Source: Streptomyces sp. NBC_01214
GTDB lineage: Bacteria; Actinomycetota; Actinomycetes; Streptomycetales; Streptomycetaceae
Length of the DNA: 64,000 nt
Assembly (NCBI RefSeq): GCF_026340975.1
Contig: NZ_JAPEOS010000001.1
Coordinates: forward strand, 3,567,001 to 3,631,000
Reading direction: 5' to 3'
Position 1 is the stretch's first letter. Every line of letters starts with the position of its first letter. Of this stretch, positions 54,996 to 62,609 are shown piece after piece. The position numbers and the translations under genes were made by a program. The notes beneath the pieces were generated by a model. It searched no databases and was not told the DNA's origin. It was given only the letters and a program-made list of their open reading frames with translations.

Positions 54996-55162
54996 CCGCG
55001 CACCGCAGGCCCGTGGAACGGGCCGACCCGGCGGCACCGCACCGCCGCGTACCGGCCATCACCCGCTGCTGCACCACCCCTCCTCTCAGCATCACCCGCC
55101 CCGCCCCTTCGCCCCACACCCGCCACACCGCACCCGTAGGCACCGCCCGGAACGAGGAACCC

Positions 55163-57760
55163 ATGCGAACACCCCGCAGAAGACCGGAAGCAGCGGCGCC
55201 GCGGATGCCCGCGCCCCCGGCACGCGGCCGCCGGGCCCACGCCGGGCCGCCGGCCGAGGAACCGGTAGAGCTCCGGGGCCACCGGCCCGACCCGCCCGCC
55301 GCGCGCGCGAGCGGATCCCGGCCGCGGTTGCGGCTGCGCCCGGCCACCGTCCGCGCGAAGATCGTCTCGCTGCTGATGGTCCCGGTCGTCTCGCTCCTCG
55401 CCCTCTGGGCCTTCGCCACCGTCAACACCGCCCAGGACGTGGCCCGGCTCAGCCGCGTCCACCAGGTCGACACCGAGGTACGCACGCCCGTCGTCGCGGC
55501 CGTCACCGAACTCCAGGCCGAACGGCGCGCCGCCGTCCGTCTGCTCGCGGACCCCGCCTCCGACCAGGGCGCCCTGGACCAGCAGGCCCGCCGGACCGAC
55601 GCCGCCGTACAGCGGCTGCGGCTCGGTGACCAGCACACGGTCGCCGACTCCGGCGCCTACCGATCCGACGTCGTGGTCCGGCTGGAGGCGTTCGTCGCCG
55701 CGGCCGAAGGCCTGGGTGCGTCGCGCAAGGACATCACCGACCGCCGGGCCACCCCCGAGGCGGCCTACACCATCTACACCCGCGTGGTCGACTCCGCCTT
55801 CGCCGTCGGCGGCGCCCTGACCGGCGGGGAGAAGGCCGAACTCGGCCCCGACGCCCGGGTCCTGCTCGAGTTCTCGCGCGCCGCGGAACTGCTGTCCCGG
55901 GAGGACGCGCTGCTCGCCGCCCCCGGCCCGCGCACGGCCGAAACGCTTCGGCAGCTGACCGGCGCCGTCGAGTCCCGCCGCGCGCTCACGGACGCCGCCG
56001 CCCGCGACCTCCCCGCCGACCAGCAGGCCGTCTGGGAGTCCGCCGCCAAGAGCGCCGCCTACGCCGACCTCACCGGCGCCGAGGACCGGGCGCTGGCCGC
56101 GGGCACCTCCAAGGAGAGCCGCGGAGTGCCCGCCGGATGGGAGGCCGCCCACAACGCCATCGCCTCCTCGATGAGGGAGGTCGAGGCGGCCGCACGGGCC
56201 GCGGCCGCCGACCGGGCCGACCCGTTCACCGAAGGGGCGCTGACCCCGGCCGGGGCCGCCGTGCTGCTGGGCCTGGCGGCCGTCGCCGCCTCCCTCGTCA
56301 TCTCGGTCCGGATCGGCCGGGTGCTGGTCGTCGAACTCGTCTCGCTGCGCAACACCGCCCTGGAGATCGCCCACCGCAAACTCCCGCATGCGATGGAACG
56401 GCTGCGCGCCGGCCAGGAGATCGACGTCGCCGCCGAGACCCCGCCCGGGCCGCCGGCCGAGGACGAGATCACCCAGGTCGGCGAGGCCCTCGGCACCGTC
56501 CACCGGGCCGCGCTCAGCGCCGCCGTCGAACGGGCGGAACTCGCCGACGGGATCTCCGGCGTCTTCGTCAACCTCGCCCGCCGCAGCCAGGTCCTCGTAC
56601 ACCGGCAGCTCACCCTGCTCGACTCGATGGAGCGGCGCGCCGACGACCCGAACGAGCTCGGTGACCTCTTCCGCCTCGACCACCTGACCACCCGGATGCG
56701 CCGGCACGCGGAAAGCCTGATCATCCTCTCGGGTGCCGCCCCGGGCCGGGCCTGGCGGATGCCCGTCCCCCTCACGAACGTCGTGCGGGCCGCCGTCTCC
56801 GAGATCGAGGACTACCCGCGGATCGAGGTCCGGCAGCTCGCGGAAGCCGCCGTGGTCGGGGGCGCCGTCGCCGACCTCACCCACCTGCTCGCCGAACTCA
56901 TCGAGAACGCCGCCCAGTTCTCCCCGCCGCACACCAAGGTCCGGGTCAGCGGCGAGCCCGTCGGCACCGGCTACGTCCTGGAGGTCGAGGACCGCGGACT
57001 CGGCATGGGCCCCGAATCCCTCGGCGACGCCAACCGCCGCATCGAGCAGTCCGAGTCCCTCGACCTCTTCGACAGCGACCGGCTCGGGCTCTTCGTGGTC
57101 AGTCGCCTCGCGGCCCGCCACGGAGTGAAGGTGCACCTGCGCACGTCGCCCTACGGCGGTACCACGGCGGTGGTGCTCCTGCCGAACTCCATGCTCCAGG
57201 GCGCGATCACGGCCGGAGCCCCCGCCTCCGCCTCGGCCTCCGCCTCGGCCTCCGCCTCCGCCTCCGCCTCCGCCGACGGCAAGGCCCCGGAATCCGGCCC
57301 TGCGCCCCGCCCGGAGCCGTCGACTGCCGCTCCGGCACCGAAGGCGGTCGCGGGGGCCGAACGGCCACCCGCCATGACCGTCGTACGGGAGGACGCGCAG
57401 TCCGGGGCTCCGGCCCCGGCCCCGGCTCCGGCCCCGAACCCCGTGCGCGAGGAGCCGCGCCCGGCCCCGGTGGCCTCGCTCCGGCCGCGCGCCCTCGGCG
57501 GGGCGGACGCCCGTACCCAGGCGGCCGCAGCGCCCGCGGCCTCGGTGACGGAGCTGCCGCGCCGGGTGCGCCAGGCCAGTCTCGTCCCGCAGCTTCGGGA
57601 GGCCCCCGCCCCGAAGGCCCCGGCCGCATCACGTCTGCCCGAGGAGCCGTCGGGCCGCAGCCCGGAGCAGGCCCGGGACCGGATGGCGGCCTACCGGGCC
57701 GGCTGGGTCCGCGGCGCCCAGGAGAACTCCCCTCACGAAGGCAGCGAAGGAGAAGTGTGA
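55163..57760 (+). CDS. Conservon sensor histidine kinase CvnA
   Basis: 865 residues from ATG 55163 (AACGAGGAA upstream). After a Pro/Arg-rich N-terminus, two membrane helices (about 70-90 and 365-390) enclose a nitrate/nitrite-sensing-type helical domain. A HAMP-like linker, a dimerisation helix (RLDHLTTRMRRHAESL) and an ATPase domain follow, with LIENAAQFSPP, VEDRGLGMG and DRLGLFVVSRLAA. A long Ala/Pro tail with an Ala-Ser run ends in PEQARDRMAAYRAGWVRG, typical of CvnA. In conservons the kinase works with CvnB, C and D as a GPCR-like switch at the membrane. The stop overlaps cvnB (TGATG). Confidence 0.92.
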   Translation: MRTPRRRPEAAAPRMPAPPARGRRAHAGPPAEEPVELRGHRPDPPAARASGSRPRLRLRPATVRAKIVSLLMVPVVSLLALWAFATVNTAQDVARLSRVHQVDTEVRTPVVAAVTELQAERRAAVRLLADPASDQGALDQQARRTDAAVQRLRLGDQHTVADSGAYRSDVVVRLEAFVAAAEGLGASRKDITDRRATPEAAYTIYTRVVDSAFAVGGALTGGEKAELGPDARVLLEFSRAAELLSREDALLAAPGPRTAETLRQLTGAVESRRALTDAAARDLPADQQAVWESAAKSAAYADLTGAEDRALAAGTSKESRGVPAGWEAAHNAIASSMREVEAAARAAAADRADPFTEGALTPAGAAVLLGLAAVAASLVISVRIGRVLVVELVSLRNTALEIAHRKLPHAMERLRAGQEIDVAAETPPGPPAEDEITQVGEALGTVHRAALSAAVERAELADGISGVFVNLARRSQVLVHRQLTLLDSMERRADDPNELGDLFRLDHLTTRMRRHAESLIILSGAAPGRAWRMPVPLTNVVRAAVSEIEDYPRIEVRQLAEAAVVGGAVADLTHLLAELIENAAQFSPPHTKVRVSGEPVGTGYVLEVEDRGLGMGPESLGDANRRIEQSESLDLFDSDRLGLFVVSRLAARHGVKVHLRTSPYGGTTAVVLLPNSMLQGAITAGAPASASASASASASASASADGKAPESGPAPRPEPSTAAPAPKAVAGAERPPAMTVVREDAQSGAPAPAPAPAPNPVREEPRPAPVASLRPRALGGADARTQAAAAPAASVTELPRRVRQASLVPQLREAPAPKAPAASRLPEEPSGRSPEQARDRMAAYRAGWVRGAQENSPHEGSEGEV
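57224..57271. repeat. Hexamer run in the CvnA tail
   Basis: Eight units of GCCTCC or GCCTCG in frame encode an Ala-Ser run in the disordered C-terminal tail of the kinase. A Pro-Ala run follows at about 57405-57440. Confidence 0.85.
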
Positions 57761-58203
57761 TGATCGAACACCAAAGGATCGACCTCGACGGCGGCCGCAG
57801 ATCCGGCGAACTGGACTGGTTGCTCGACGACCTGGTGCTCCGGGTGCGCGAGGTCCGGCACGCCGTGGTCCTCTCCAACGACGGCCTGGCGGTCGGCGCC
57901 TCCAGCGCGCTCAGCCGGGAGGACGCCGAGCACCTGGCCGCGGTGGCCTCCGGCTTCCACAGCCTGGCCAAGGGCGCGGGCCGGCACTTCCACGCCGGGG
58001 GAGTGCGCCAGACGATGGTCGAGATGGACGAGGGCTTCCTCTTCGTAGCGGCCGCCGGCGACGGTTCCTGCCTGGCCGTCCTCAGTGCCGCCCATGCCGA
58101 TATCGGCCTGATCGCCTACGAGATGGCCCGGTTGGTGAAGCGGGTGGGCGAGCACCTCTACACCCCGCCCCGGTTCGCGGCGCGCCCGCCGGCCGCCGGC
58201 TGA
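57760..58203 (+). CDS. Roadblock/LC7 protein CvnB
   Basis: 147 residues from ATG 57760, with AAGGAG upstream and the ATG overlapping the cvnA stop. Roadblock fold with ELDWLLDDLVLRVREVRHAVVLSNDGLAVG and SREDAEHLAAVASGFHSLAKG. In conservons this protein pairs with the small GTPase CvnD. A second, closely related gene lies at 59915-60313. Confidence 0.93.
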   Translation: MIEHQRIDLDGGRRSGELDWLLDDLVLRVREVRHAVVLSNDGLAVGASSALSREDAEHLAAVASGFHSLAKGAGRHFHAGGVRQTMVEMDEGFLFVAAAGDGSCLAVLSAAHADIGLIAYEMARLVKRVGEHLYTPPRFAARPPAAG

Positions 58204-58220
58204 GGGCGGCGGTCCGGCAC

Positions 58221-58601
58221 ATGAACGGCCAGTGGTACGACGCCGACGCGGGCCCGCTCGTCCGTCCGTACGCCGTGACCGGCGGGCGCACGAAGCCGGG
58301 ACCCCACGGGGTCCGCTTCGACCTGATCGCGCTGGTCGTGGTCGACCCGGCGGGCACGGACGAGGCGGCCGAGTCCCTGCTGGGCCCCGAACACCGGGCA
58401 CTGCTCGGACTCTGCCGGTCCGAGACCCAGTCGGTGGCCGAACTCGCCGCCGACGCGGACCTGCCCGTGGGAGTGGTGCGGGTGCTCCTCGGGGACCTGC
58501 TGGAGGGCGGGCACGTCAAGGTCAGCCGGCCCGTACCGCCCGCACAGCTGCCGGACGAGCGGATTCTGCGTGAAGTCATCGAGGGATTGCGAGCGCTTTG
58601 A
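58221..58601 (+). CDS. DUF742 protein CvnC
   Basis: 126 residues with the DUF742 pattern: VRPYAVTGGRT at the start and ETQSVAELAADADLPVGVVRVLLGDLLEGGHV, a winged-helix-like segment. CvnC connects kinase and GTPase in conservons; its biochemical role is open. The stop overlaps the cvnD start (TGATG). Confidence 0.92.
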   Translation: MNGQWYDADAGPLVRPYAVTGGRTKPGPHGVRFDLIALVVVDPAGTDEAAESLLGPEHRALLGLCRSETQSVAELAADADLPVGVVRVLLGDLLEGGHVKVSRPVPPAQLPDERILREVIEGLRAL

Positions 58602-59272
58602 TGGGACAGTACGACGATCGAGCTGGCGGACCGGCCCCGGTCCAGGACGAGGGCGCGGACCCCGGTCCGGGGGAAGACCCCGAACTGGCCGCACTCGCCC
58701 TGAAGATCCTGGTGGCGGGCGGGTTCGGAGTGGGCAAGACCACGCTGGTCGGCGCGGTCAGCGAGATCCGGCCGCTGCGGACGGAGGAAGCGCTGAGCGA
58801 GGCGGGCGAACTGGTCGACGACACGGGCGGCGTGGACCAGAAGACGACCACGACGGTGGCCATGGACTTCGGGCGGATCACCATCCGCTCCGGGCTGTCC
58901 CTGTACCTGTTCGGCACGCCGGGGCAGGACCGGTTCTGGTTCCTGTGGGACGAACTGTCGCTGGGCGCGCTGGGCGCGGTGGTGCTGGCCGACACGCGAC
59001 GGCTGGAGGACTGCTTCCCGGCGGTGGACTACTTCGAGCACCGGCGCATTCCGTTCGTGGTGGCCGTCAACTGCTTCACGGACGCCCGGCGGTACGGGGC
59101 GCACGACGTCGCGCGGGCCCTGGACCTGGAGCAGGGGACGCCAGTGGTGCTGTGCGACGCGCGGGACCGGGACTCGGGGAAGGAAGTGCTGATCAGGCTG
59201 GTCGAGTACGCCGGGCGGGTGCACACCGCCCGGCTGTTGGACTCGGTGGGGTCGCAGGCCGATTCCGTGTGA
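58601..59272 (+). CDS. Small GTPase CvnD
   Basis: 223 residues. G1 loop GGFGVGKTTL (about 43-52), switch region DQKTTTTVAMDFGRI, G3-like FGTPGQDRFWFLWDEL (DxxGQ as GTPGQ) and G4-like VAVNCFTDAR are those of the MglA-like ATP/GTP-binding proteins of conservons. It should switch between GDP and GTP states at the membrane under CvnB control. Confidence 0.93.
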   Translation: MGQYDDRAGGPAPVQDEGADPGPGEDPELAALALKILVAGGFGVGKTTLVGAVSEIRPLRTEEALSEAGELVDDTGGVDQKTTTTVAMDFGRITIRSGLSLYLFGTPGQDRFWFLWDELSLGALGAVVLADTRRLEDCFPAVDYFEHRRIPFVVAVNCFTDARRYGAHDVARALDLEQGTPVVLCDARDRDSGKEVLIRLVEYAGRVHTARLLDSVGSQADSV

Positions 59273-59370
59273 ACCGGCCGGGGCGGCGGGACGGGGAGTC
59301 AGGCAACGGAGGTCGGGCCTCGGGATCCCGGGCTCGGGAGCCGGGGTTGCGATCCGAGGTCAGGGGCCGG

Positions 59371-59808
59371 TCATTCGGCGACACCGGCGAGCGCGATCAC
59401 CTTGTCGATCGGAACCCTGACGAGGAGTTCGGTCGGGACGGCATTGCGGCGCCCGAAGGATCCTGCCTGTTCCTCGCCCATGTAGCGGGCGCCGATCCGG
59501 GTGGCCCAGGCGAGCAGTTCGTCGGGGCCGTCGGTGTACCCGGTGATCTCGGCGCGGCCCTGGAGGACGACGAAGGAGAAGGGCGGCCGGTCGTCGTCCA
59601 CGCAGAGCGCGACCCGGCCGTCGCGGGCGAGGTTGCGCCCCTTGACGGTGTCCTTTCCGGTGTTGAAGACGAAGGAATCGCCGTCGAGCACGAACCAGAT
59701 GGGAGCGATGTGCGGACTTCCGTCCTCGCGCACGGTGGAGAGCTTTCCGGTGCGGGTGGAGTGCGAGACGAACGCCCTCCATTCCTCTTGAGTCATCTTC
59801 TTCGCCAT
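59371..59808 (-). CDS. PPOX-fold (pyridoxamine 5'-phosphate oxidase-like) protein
   Basis: 145 residues, ATG 59808 with GGAGGA 8 bp upstream. A split-barrel flavin/F420-binding fold is shown by TGKLSTVREDGSPHIAPIWFVLDGDSFVFNTGK (read in two strands) and NLARDGRVALCVDDDRPPFSFV, followed by YTDGPDELLAWATRIGARYMG. In actinobacteria such proteins often use F420 to reduce quinones or dyes. It is inserted head-on between cvnD and the second roadblock gene, divergent from the latter. Confidence 0.88.
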   Translation of the reverse strand: MAKKMTQEEWRAFVSHSTRTGKLSTVREDGSPHIAPIWFVLDGDSFVFNTGKDTVKGRNLARDGRVALCVDDDRPPFSFVVLQGRAEITGYTDGPDELLAWATRIGARYMGEEQAGSFGRRNAVPTELLVRVPIDKVIALAGVAE

Positions 59809-59914
59809 GGGGACATCCTCCTTGCCCGAAAGGCGCTGGTGGGGAAGGCTTGCGGCACAAGTACGCGGGGTGGGGCGCGGCCATGTGGCCGACGTCAACG
59901 GGGAGGGGCTGGGA

Positions 59915-60313
59915 ATGGCACTGGACAAGCAACTGGACTGGCTGTTGGACGACCTGACGCGCAGGGTCCAGCAGGTGCGGCACGCGGTGGTGCTGTCCAA
60001 CGACGGCCTGGTCACGGGGGCGAGCGCGGGGCTGGCGCGGGAGGACGCGGAACACCTGGCGGCTGTCGCGGCCGGATTGCAGAGCCTTGCCAAGGGGTCC
60101 GGACGCCACTTCCGGGCCGGTGAAGTGCGGCAGACGATGGTCGAGTACGACGAGGGAGCGCTCTTCGTCATGGCGGCGGGCGCGGGCAGCAGCCTGTGCG
60201 TGTTGAGCGCCGCCGAGTCCGACATCGGTCAGGTCGCGTACGAGATGACGCTGCTGGTCAACAGGGTGGGGGAGCACCTGGGAGTTGCGGAGCGGCGCAT
60301 CACCGGCGGCTGA
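59915..60313 (+). CDS. Second roadblock/LC7 protein (CvnB paralogue)
   Basis: 132 residues from ATG 59915 with GGAGG 8 bp upstream. It aligns with CvnB at 57760 across the domain: QLDWLLDDLTRRVQQVRHAVVLSNDGLVTG, REDAEHLAAVAAGLQSLAKGSGRHF and RQTMVEYDEGALFVMAAG. It may compete with CvnB for the GTPase or homodimerise as a separate regulator. No cvnC, cvnD or kinase follows. Confidence 0.92.
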   Translation: MALDKQLDWLLDDLTRRVQQVRHAVVLSNDGLVTGASAGLAREDAEHLAAVAAGLQSLAKGSGRHFRAGEVRQTMVEYDEGALFVMAAGAGSSLCVLSAAESDIGQVAYEMTLLVNRVGEHLGVAERRITGG

Positions 60314-60426
60314 GCCGGGCCGATTTCGGCGCCGCTCGGGACGTTATCCACAGGGCTCGCGGGGTGTCATTGCACCGAGTTACGGTCTTCACACAGAGTA
60401 ATCACTGCTCGTGGGGGAGGACCGTA

Positions 60427-61269
60427 ATGAAGCAGATGGGGACCGCACTTCGGGACGCTGTGGCCGACGGCGCTGCGGCCGACGGTGCTGGGGTCGGCGG
60501 CGCCGGGGACGTGTGGGTGGGCGGCGCGCAGGCCGCAGGTGAACTGGGGCTGAGCCGGAGCGAGTTCGCCAGGGCCGTCCAGTTGGGGATCGTGCGGGCC
60601 GGGCCGCGCACGCTCGCCGGGGCCGCGCGCTACGCACGGGCCGAGCTGGACCGGGTCAGGTCGGTGACGGGCCCGCCGGGCGCGCTGCGCGAGCGGGTCG
60701 AGACGGTGGCCGGGGCGGAGGCCGCGGCCGAGGTGGTGGGGGTCGGTCCGAGCCGCTTCACGCGGCTCGCGCGTTGCGGGCACGTGATCCCGGTCGGCTA
60801 CCGGATCAACCGGTACCGCGCCGTGGTGTGGCTCTACCTGACCGCGGAGCTACGGAGCTTCGCCGCGCGAGATCCGGGAATGCTGCGCGGGACCGCGCCC
60901 CCGGCGGACCGGGAACTGATGGCGGCCAAGGCGGATCTGCGCCCGCGCACGTGGCGCGGGCGGCATGTCGGGCTGCTGCTGAGACGAACCGCCGACCCGT
61001 GGGAGCGCGCCGCCGTACTGGCTTCCGTGCTGCCCGAGGACGAGTTGCTGGCGGCCGTTCCCGACCCGGCGGAGCGGATCGTCCTGGCCGCCCTCGGCCC
61101 GCCCCCGCCGTACGGTCACCCGCAGGCTCCGGCGGCGGCCGCGGTGGCGAGCGGGCTACTGAAGGCCGGCCCGCCGGACGAGATCCACTGGTACCGCACC
61201 AGCCTGGACTTCGCCCTGGAGGGGGCGCGGGGTCAGTCGAAGTCGACGGGGGAGAGGGGGCCGACGTAG
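60427..61269 (+). CDS. DUF6397 family protein
   Basis: 280 residues, ATG with GGAGG upstream. The first 120 residues have two helix-turn-helix-like segments (AAGELGLSRSEFARAVQLGIV and AAAEVVGVGPSRFTRLARCGHV), then YRINRYRAVVWLYLTAELRSF, the mark of DUF6397 in Streptomyces. A DNA-binding role is suggested, not proven. The 3' end overlaps the convergent YchJ-like gene by 37 bp. Confidence 0.82.
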   Translation: MKQMGTALRDAVADGAAADGAGVGGAGDVWVGGAQAAGELGLSRSEFARAVQLGIVRAGPRTLAGAARYARAELDRVRSVTGPPGALRERVETVAGAEAAAEVVGVGPSRFTRLARCGHVIPVGYRINRYRAVVWLYLTAELRSFAARDPGMLRGTAPPADRELMAAKADLRPRTWRGRHVGLLLRRTADPWERAAVLASVLPEDELLAAVPDPAERIVLAALGPPPPYGHPQAPAAAAVASGLLKAGPPDEIHWYRTSLDFALEGARGQSKSTGERGPT

Positions 61270-61634
61270 ACCCAGGCCCCGGCCTCGCGGGAGAAGCTGC
61301 TGTGCTCGTGCAGCGAGCCGGTGTGCCGGCCCTCGCGGTAGTGGGCGCGGAACTCCACCGAGCCCTCCGTCTCGAACATCCCGCCGCGCTCGGTGGCCAG
61401 GATCTCCAGTCGCTCCCAACGCTGTTCGGGATCCAGGTCGAGGCGGTCCGGACGGGTGGCGGGGTGCCAGGAGCGCAGCAGGTAGGCGGTGTCGCCGACG
61501 GCGAAGGCGCTGAACCGGGAGCGCATCAGCCGCTCGGCGGTGGGCGCCGAGCGAGCACCGGAGTGGAAGGGGCCGCAGCACTCCGGGTAGGCGGCGGGCA
61601 GCCCGCAGGGGCAGGGGACGGCAGGGGTGGACAT
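61233..61634 (-). CDS. YchJ/UPF0225 family protein with SEC-C-like Cys motif
   Basis: 133 residues. The N-terminal CPCGLPAAYPECCGPFH is a SEC-C-like metal-binding motif, followed by the YchJ core LMRSRFSAFAVGDTAYLLRSWHP and FETEGSVEFRAHYREG. Function unknown; the fold is NTF2-like. It overlaps the DUF6397 gene tail to tail and follows tesB by 8 bp. Confidence 0.9.
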   Translation of the reverse strand: MSTPAVPCPCGLPAAYPECCGPFHSGARSAPTAERLMRSRFSAFAVGDTAYLLRSWHPATRPDRLDLDPEQRWERLEILATERGGMFETEGSVEFRAHYREGRHTGSLHEHSSFSREAGAWVYVGPLSPVDFD

Positions 61635-61642
61635 GGGTGTGC

Positions 61643-62539
61643 TCAGTTCTCCGGGGCGGACTCGGACGGCTTGGCGGGGTACGGGCGGAAGAGACCCTCC
61701 TGGACGACGGACACCAGCAGTCTGCCCTCCACGTCGTAGATGCGGCCCCGGGCCAGGCCCCGGCCGCCGTGCGCGATGGGCGACTCCTGGTCGTACAGGA
61801 ACCACTCGTCCGCCCGGAAGGGCCGGTGGAACCACATGGCGTGGTCCAGCGAGGCCATGTCGAAACCGCGCATGCCCCACAGGGGTTCCACCGGGATGCG
61901 CACGGCGTCGAGGAGGGTCATGTCACTTGCGTAGGTGAGGGCGCAGGTATGGATGAGGGGGTCGTCGCCCAGCGGGCCGACCGCACGCATCCACACCGCG
62001 CTGCGCGGATCGGATCCCTTGAGCTCCTCGGGAGTCCAGCGCAGCCGGTTGACGTACCGGATGTCGAAGGGCTGGCGGCGGGCCATCCGCTCCAGTGCCT
62101 CCGGAAGCGCCCCGAGGTGCTCGCGGATCTCGTCCGCGACCTTGGGGAGCGTGTCCGGGTGGGGGACGTGGTGAGGAGGCAGCTGGTGCTCGATGCTGCC
62201 CTCCTCCGGATGATGGAAGGAGGCGGTGAGATTGAAGATCGTCTTGCCCTGCTGGACCGCGGTGACCCGGCGCGTGGTGAAGGACCGCCCGTCGCGCACC
62301 CGCTCCACCTGGTACACGATCGGCACCCCGGGGATGCCGGGGCGCAGGAAGTACGCGTGCAGCGAGTGGACCGGGCGGTCGCTCTCCACGGTGCGCCCCG
62401 CAGCCACCAGCGCCTGGCCGGCGACCTGCCCGCCGAAGACCCGCTGGAGGGACTCCTGCGGGCTGGCGCCGCGGAAGATGTTGACCTCGATCTGCTCCAG
62501 ATCGAGCAGATCGACCAGTCTCTCGGCGGGGTTCGTCAT
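61643..62539 (-). CDS. tesB: Acyl-CoA thioesterase II
   Basis: 298 residues of double hot-dog fold: FGGQVAGQALVAAGRTV, SLHAYFLRPG, ASFHHPEEG in the first half and SLDHAMWFHRPFRADEWFLYDQESP in the second with the catalytic Asp/Gln/Thr region. It hydrolyses medium- and long-chain acyl-CoA. The start ATG 62539 lies 70 bp after the helicase gene, behind a short tandem repeat. Confidence 0.93.
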   Translation of the reverse strand: MTNPAERLVDLLDLEQIEVNIFRGASPQESLQRVFGGQVAGQALVAAGRTVESDRPVHSLHAYFLRPGIPGVPIVYQVERVRDGRSFTTRRVTAVQQGKTIFNLTASFHHPEEGSIEHQLPPHHVPHPDTLPKVADEIREHLGALPEALERMARRQPFDIRYVNRLRWTPEELKGSDPRSAVWMRAVGPLGDDPLIHTCALTYASDMTLLDAVRIPVEPLWGMRGFDMASLDHAMWFHRPFRADEWFLYDQESPIAHGGRGLARGRIYDVEGRLLVSVVQEGLFRPYPAKPSESAPEN

Positions 62540-62560
62540 CAGAGGATCTCCACTGTCGGG

Positions 62561-62596
62561 TCCGGCGGGTCCGGCGGGTCGGGCGGGTGCGGCGGG
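62561..62596. repeat. Tandem 9-bp repeat between helicase and tesB
   Basis: Four units of TCCGGCGGG or near copies (62561-62569, 62570-62578, 62579-62587, 62588-62596) lie in the 70-bp gap between the two genes. Confidence 0.75.
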
Positions 62597-62609
62597 ATGT
62601 GGCGGACGG

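Noticed and set aside
57224..57271. Possible CRISPR-like or intergenic repeat
   Set aside because: The repeat is inside the CvnA gene, in frame, with 6-bp units and no spacers.
60344..60352. TTATCCACA, a DnaA-box-like sequence before the DUF6397 gene
   Set aside because: Single copy with no AT-rich element, dnaA or dnaN nearby; not an origin. It may be a chance match or a minor regulatory site.
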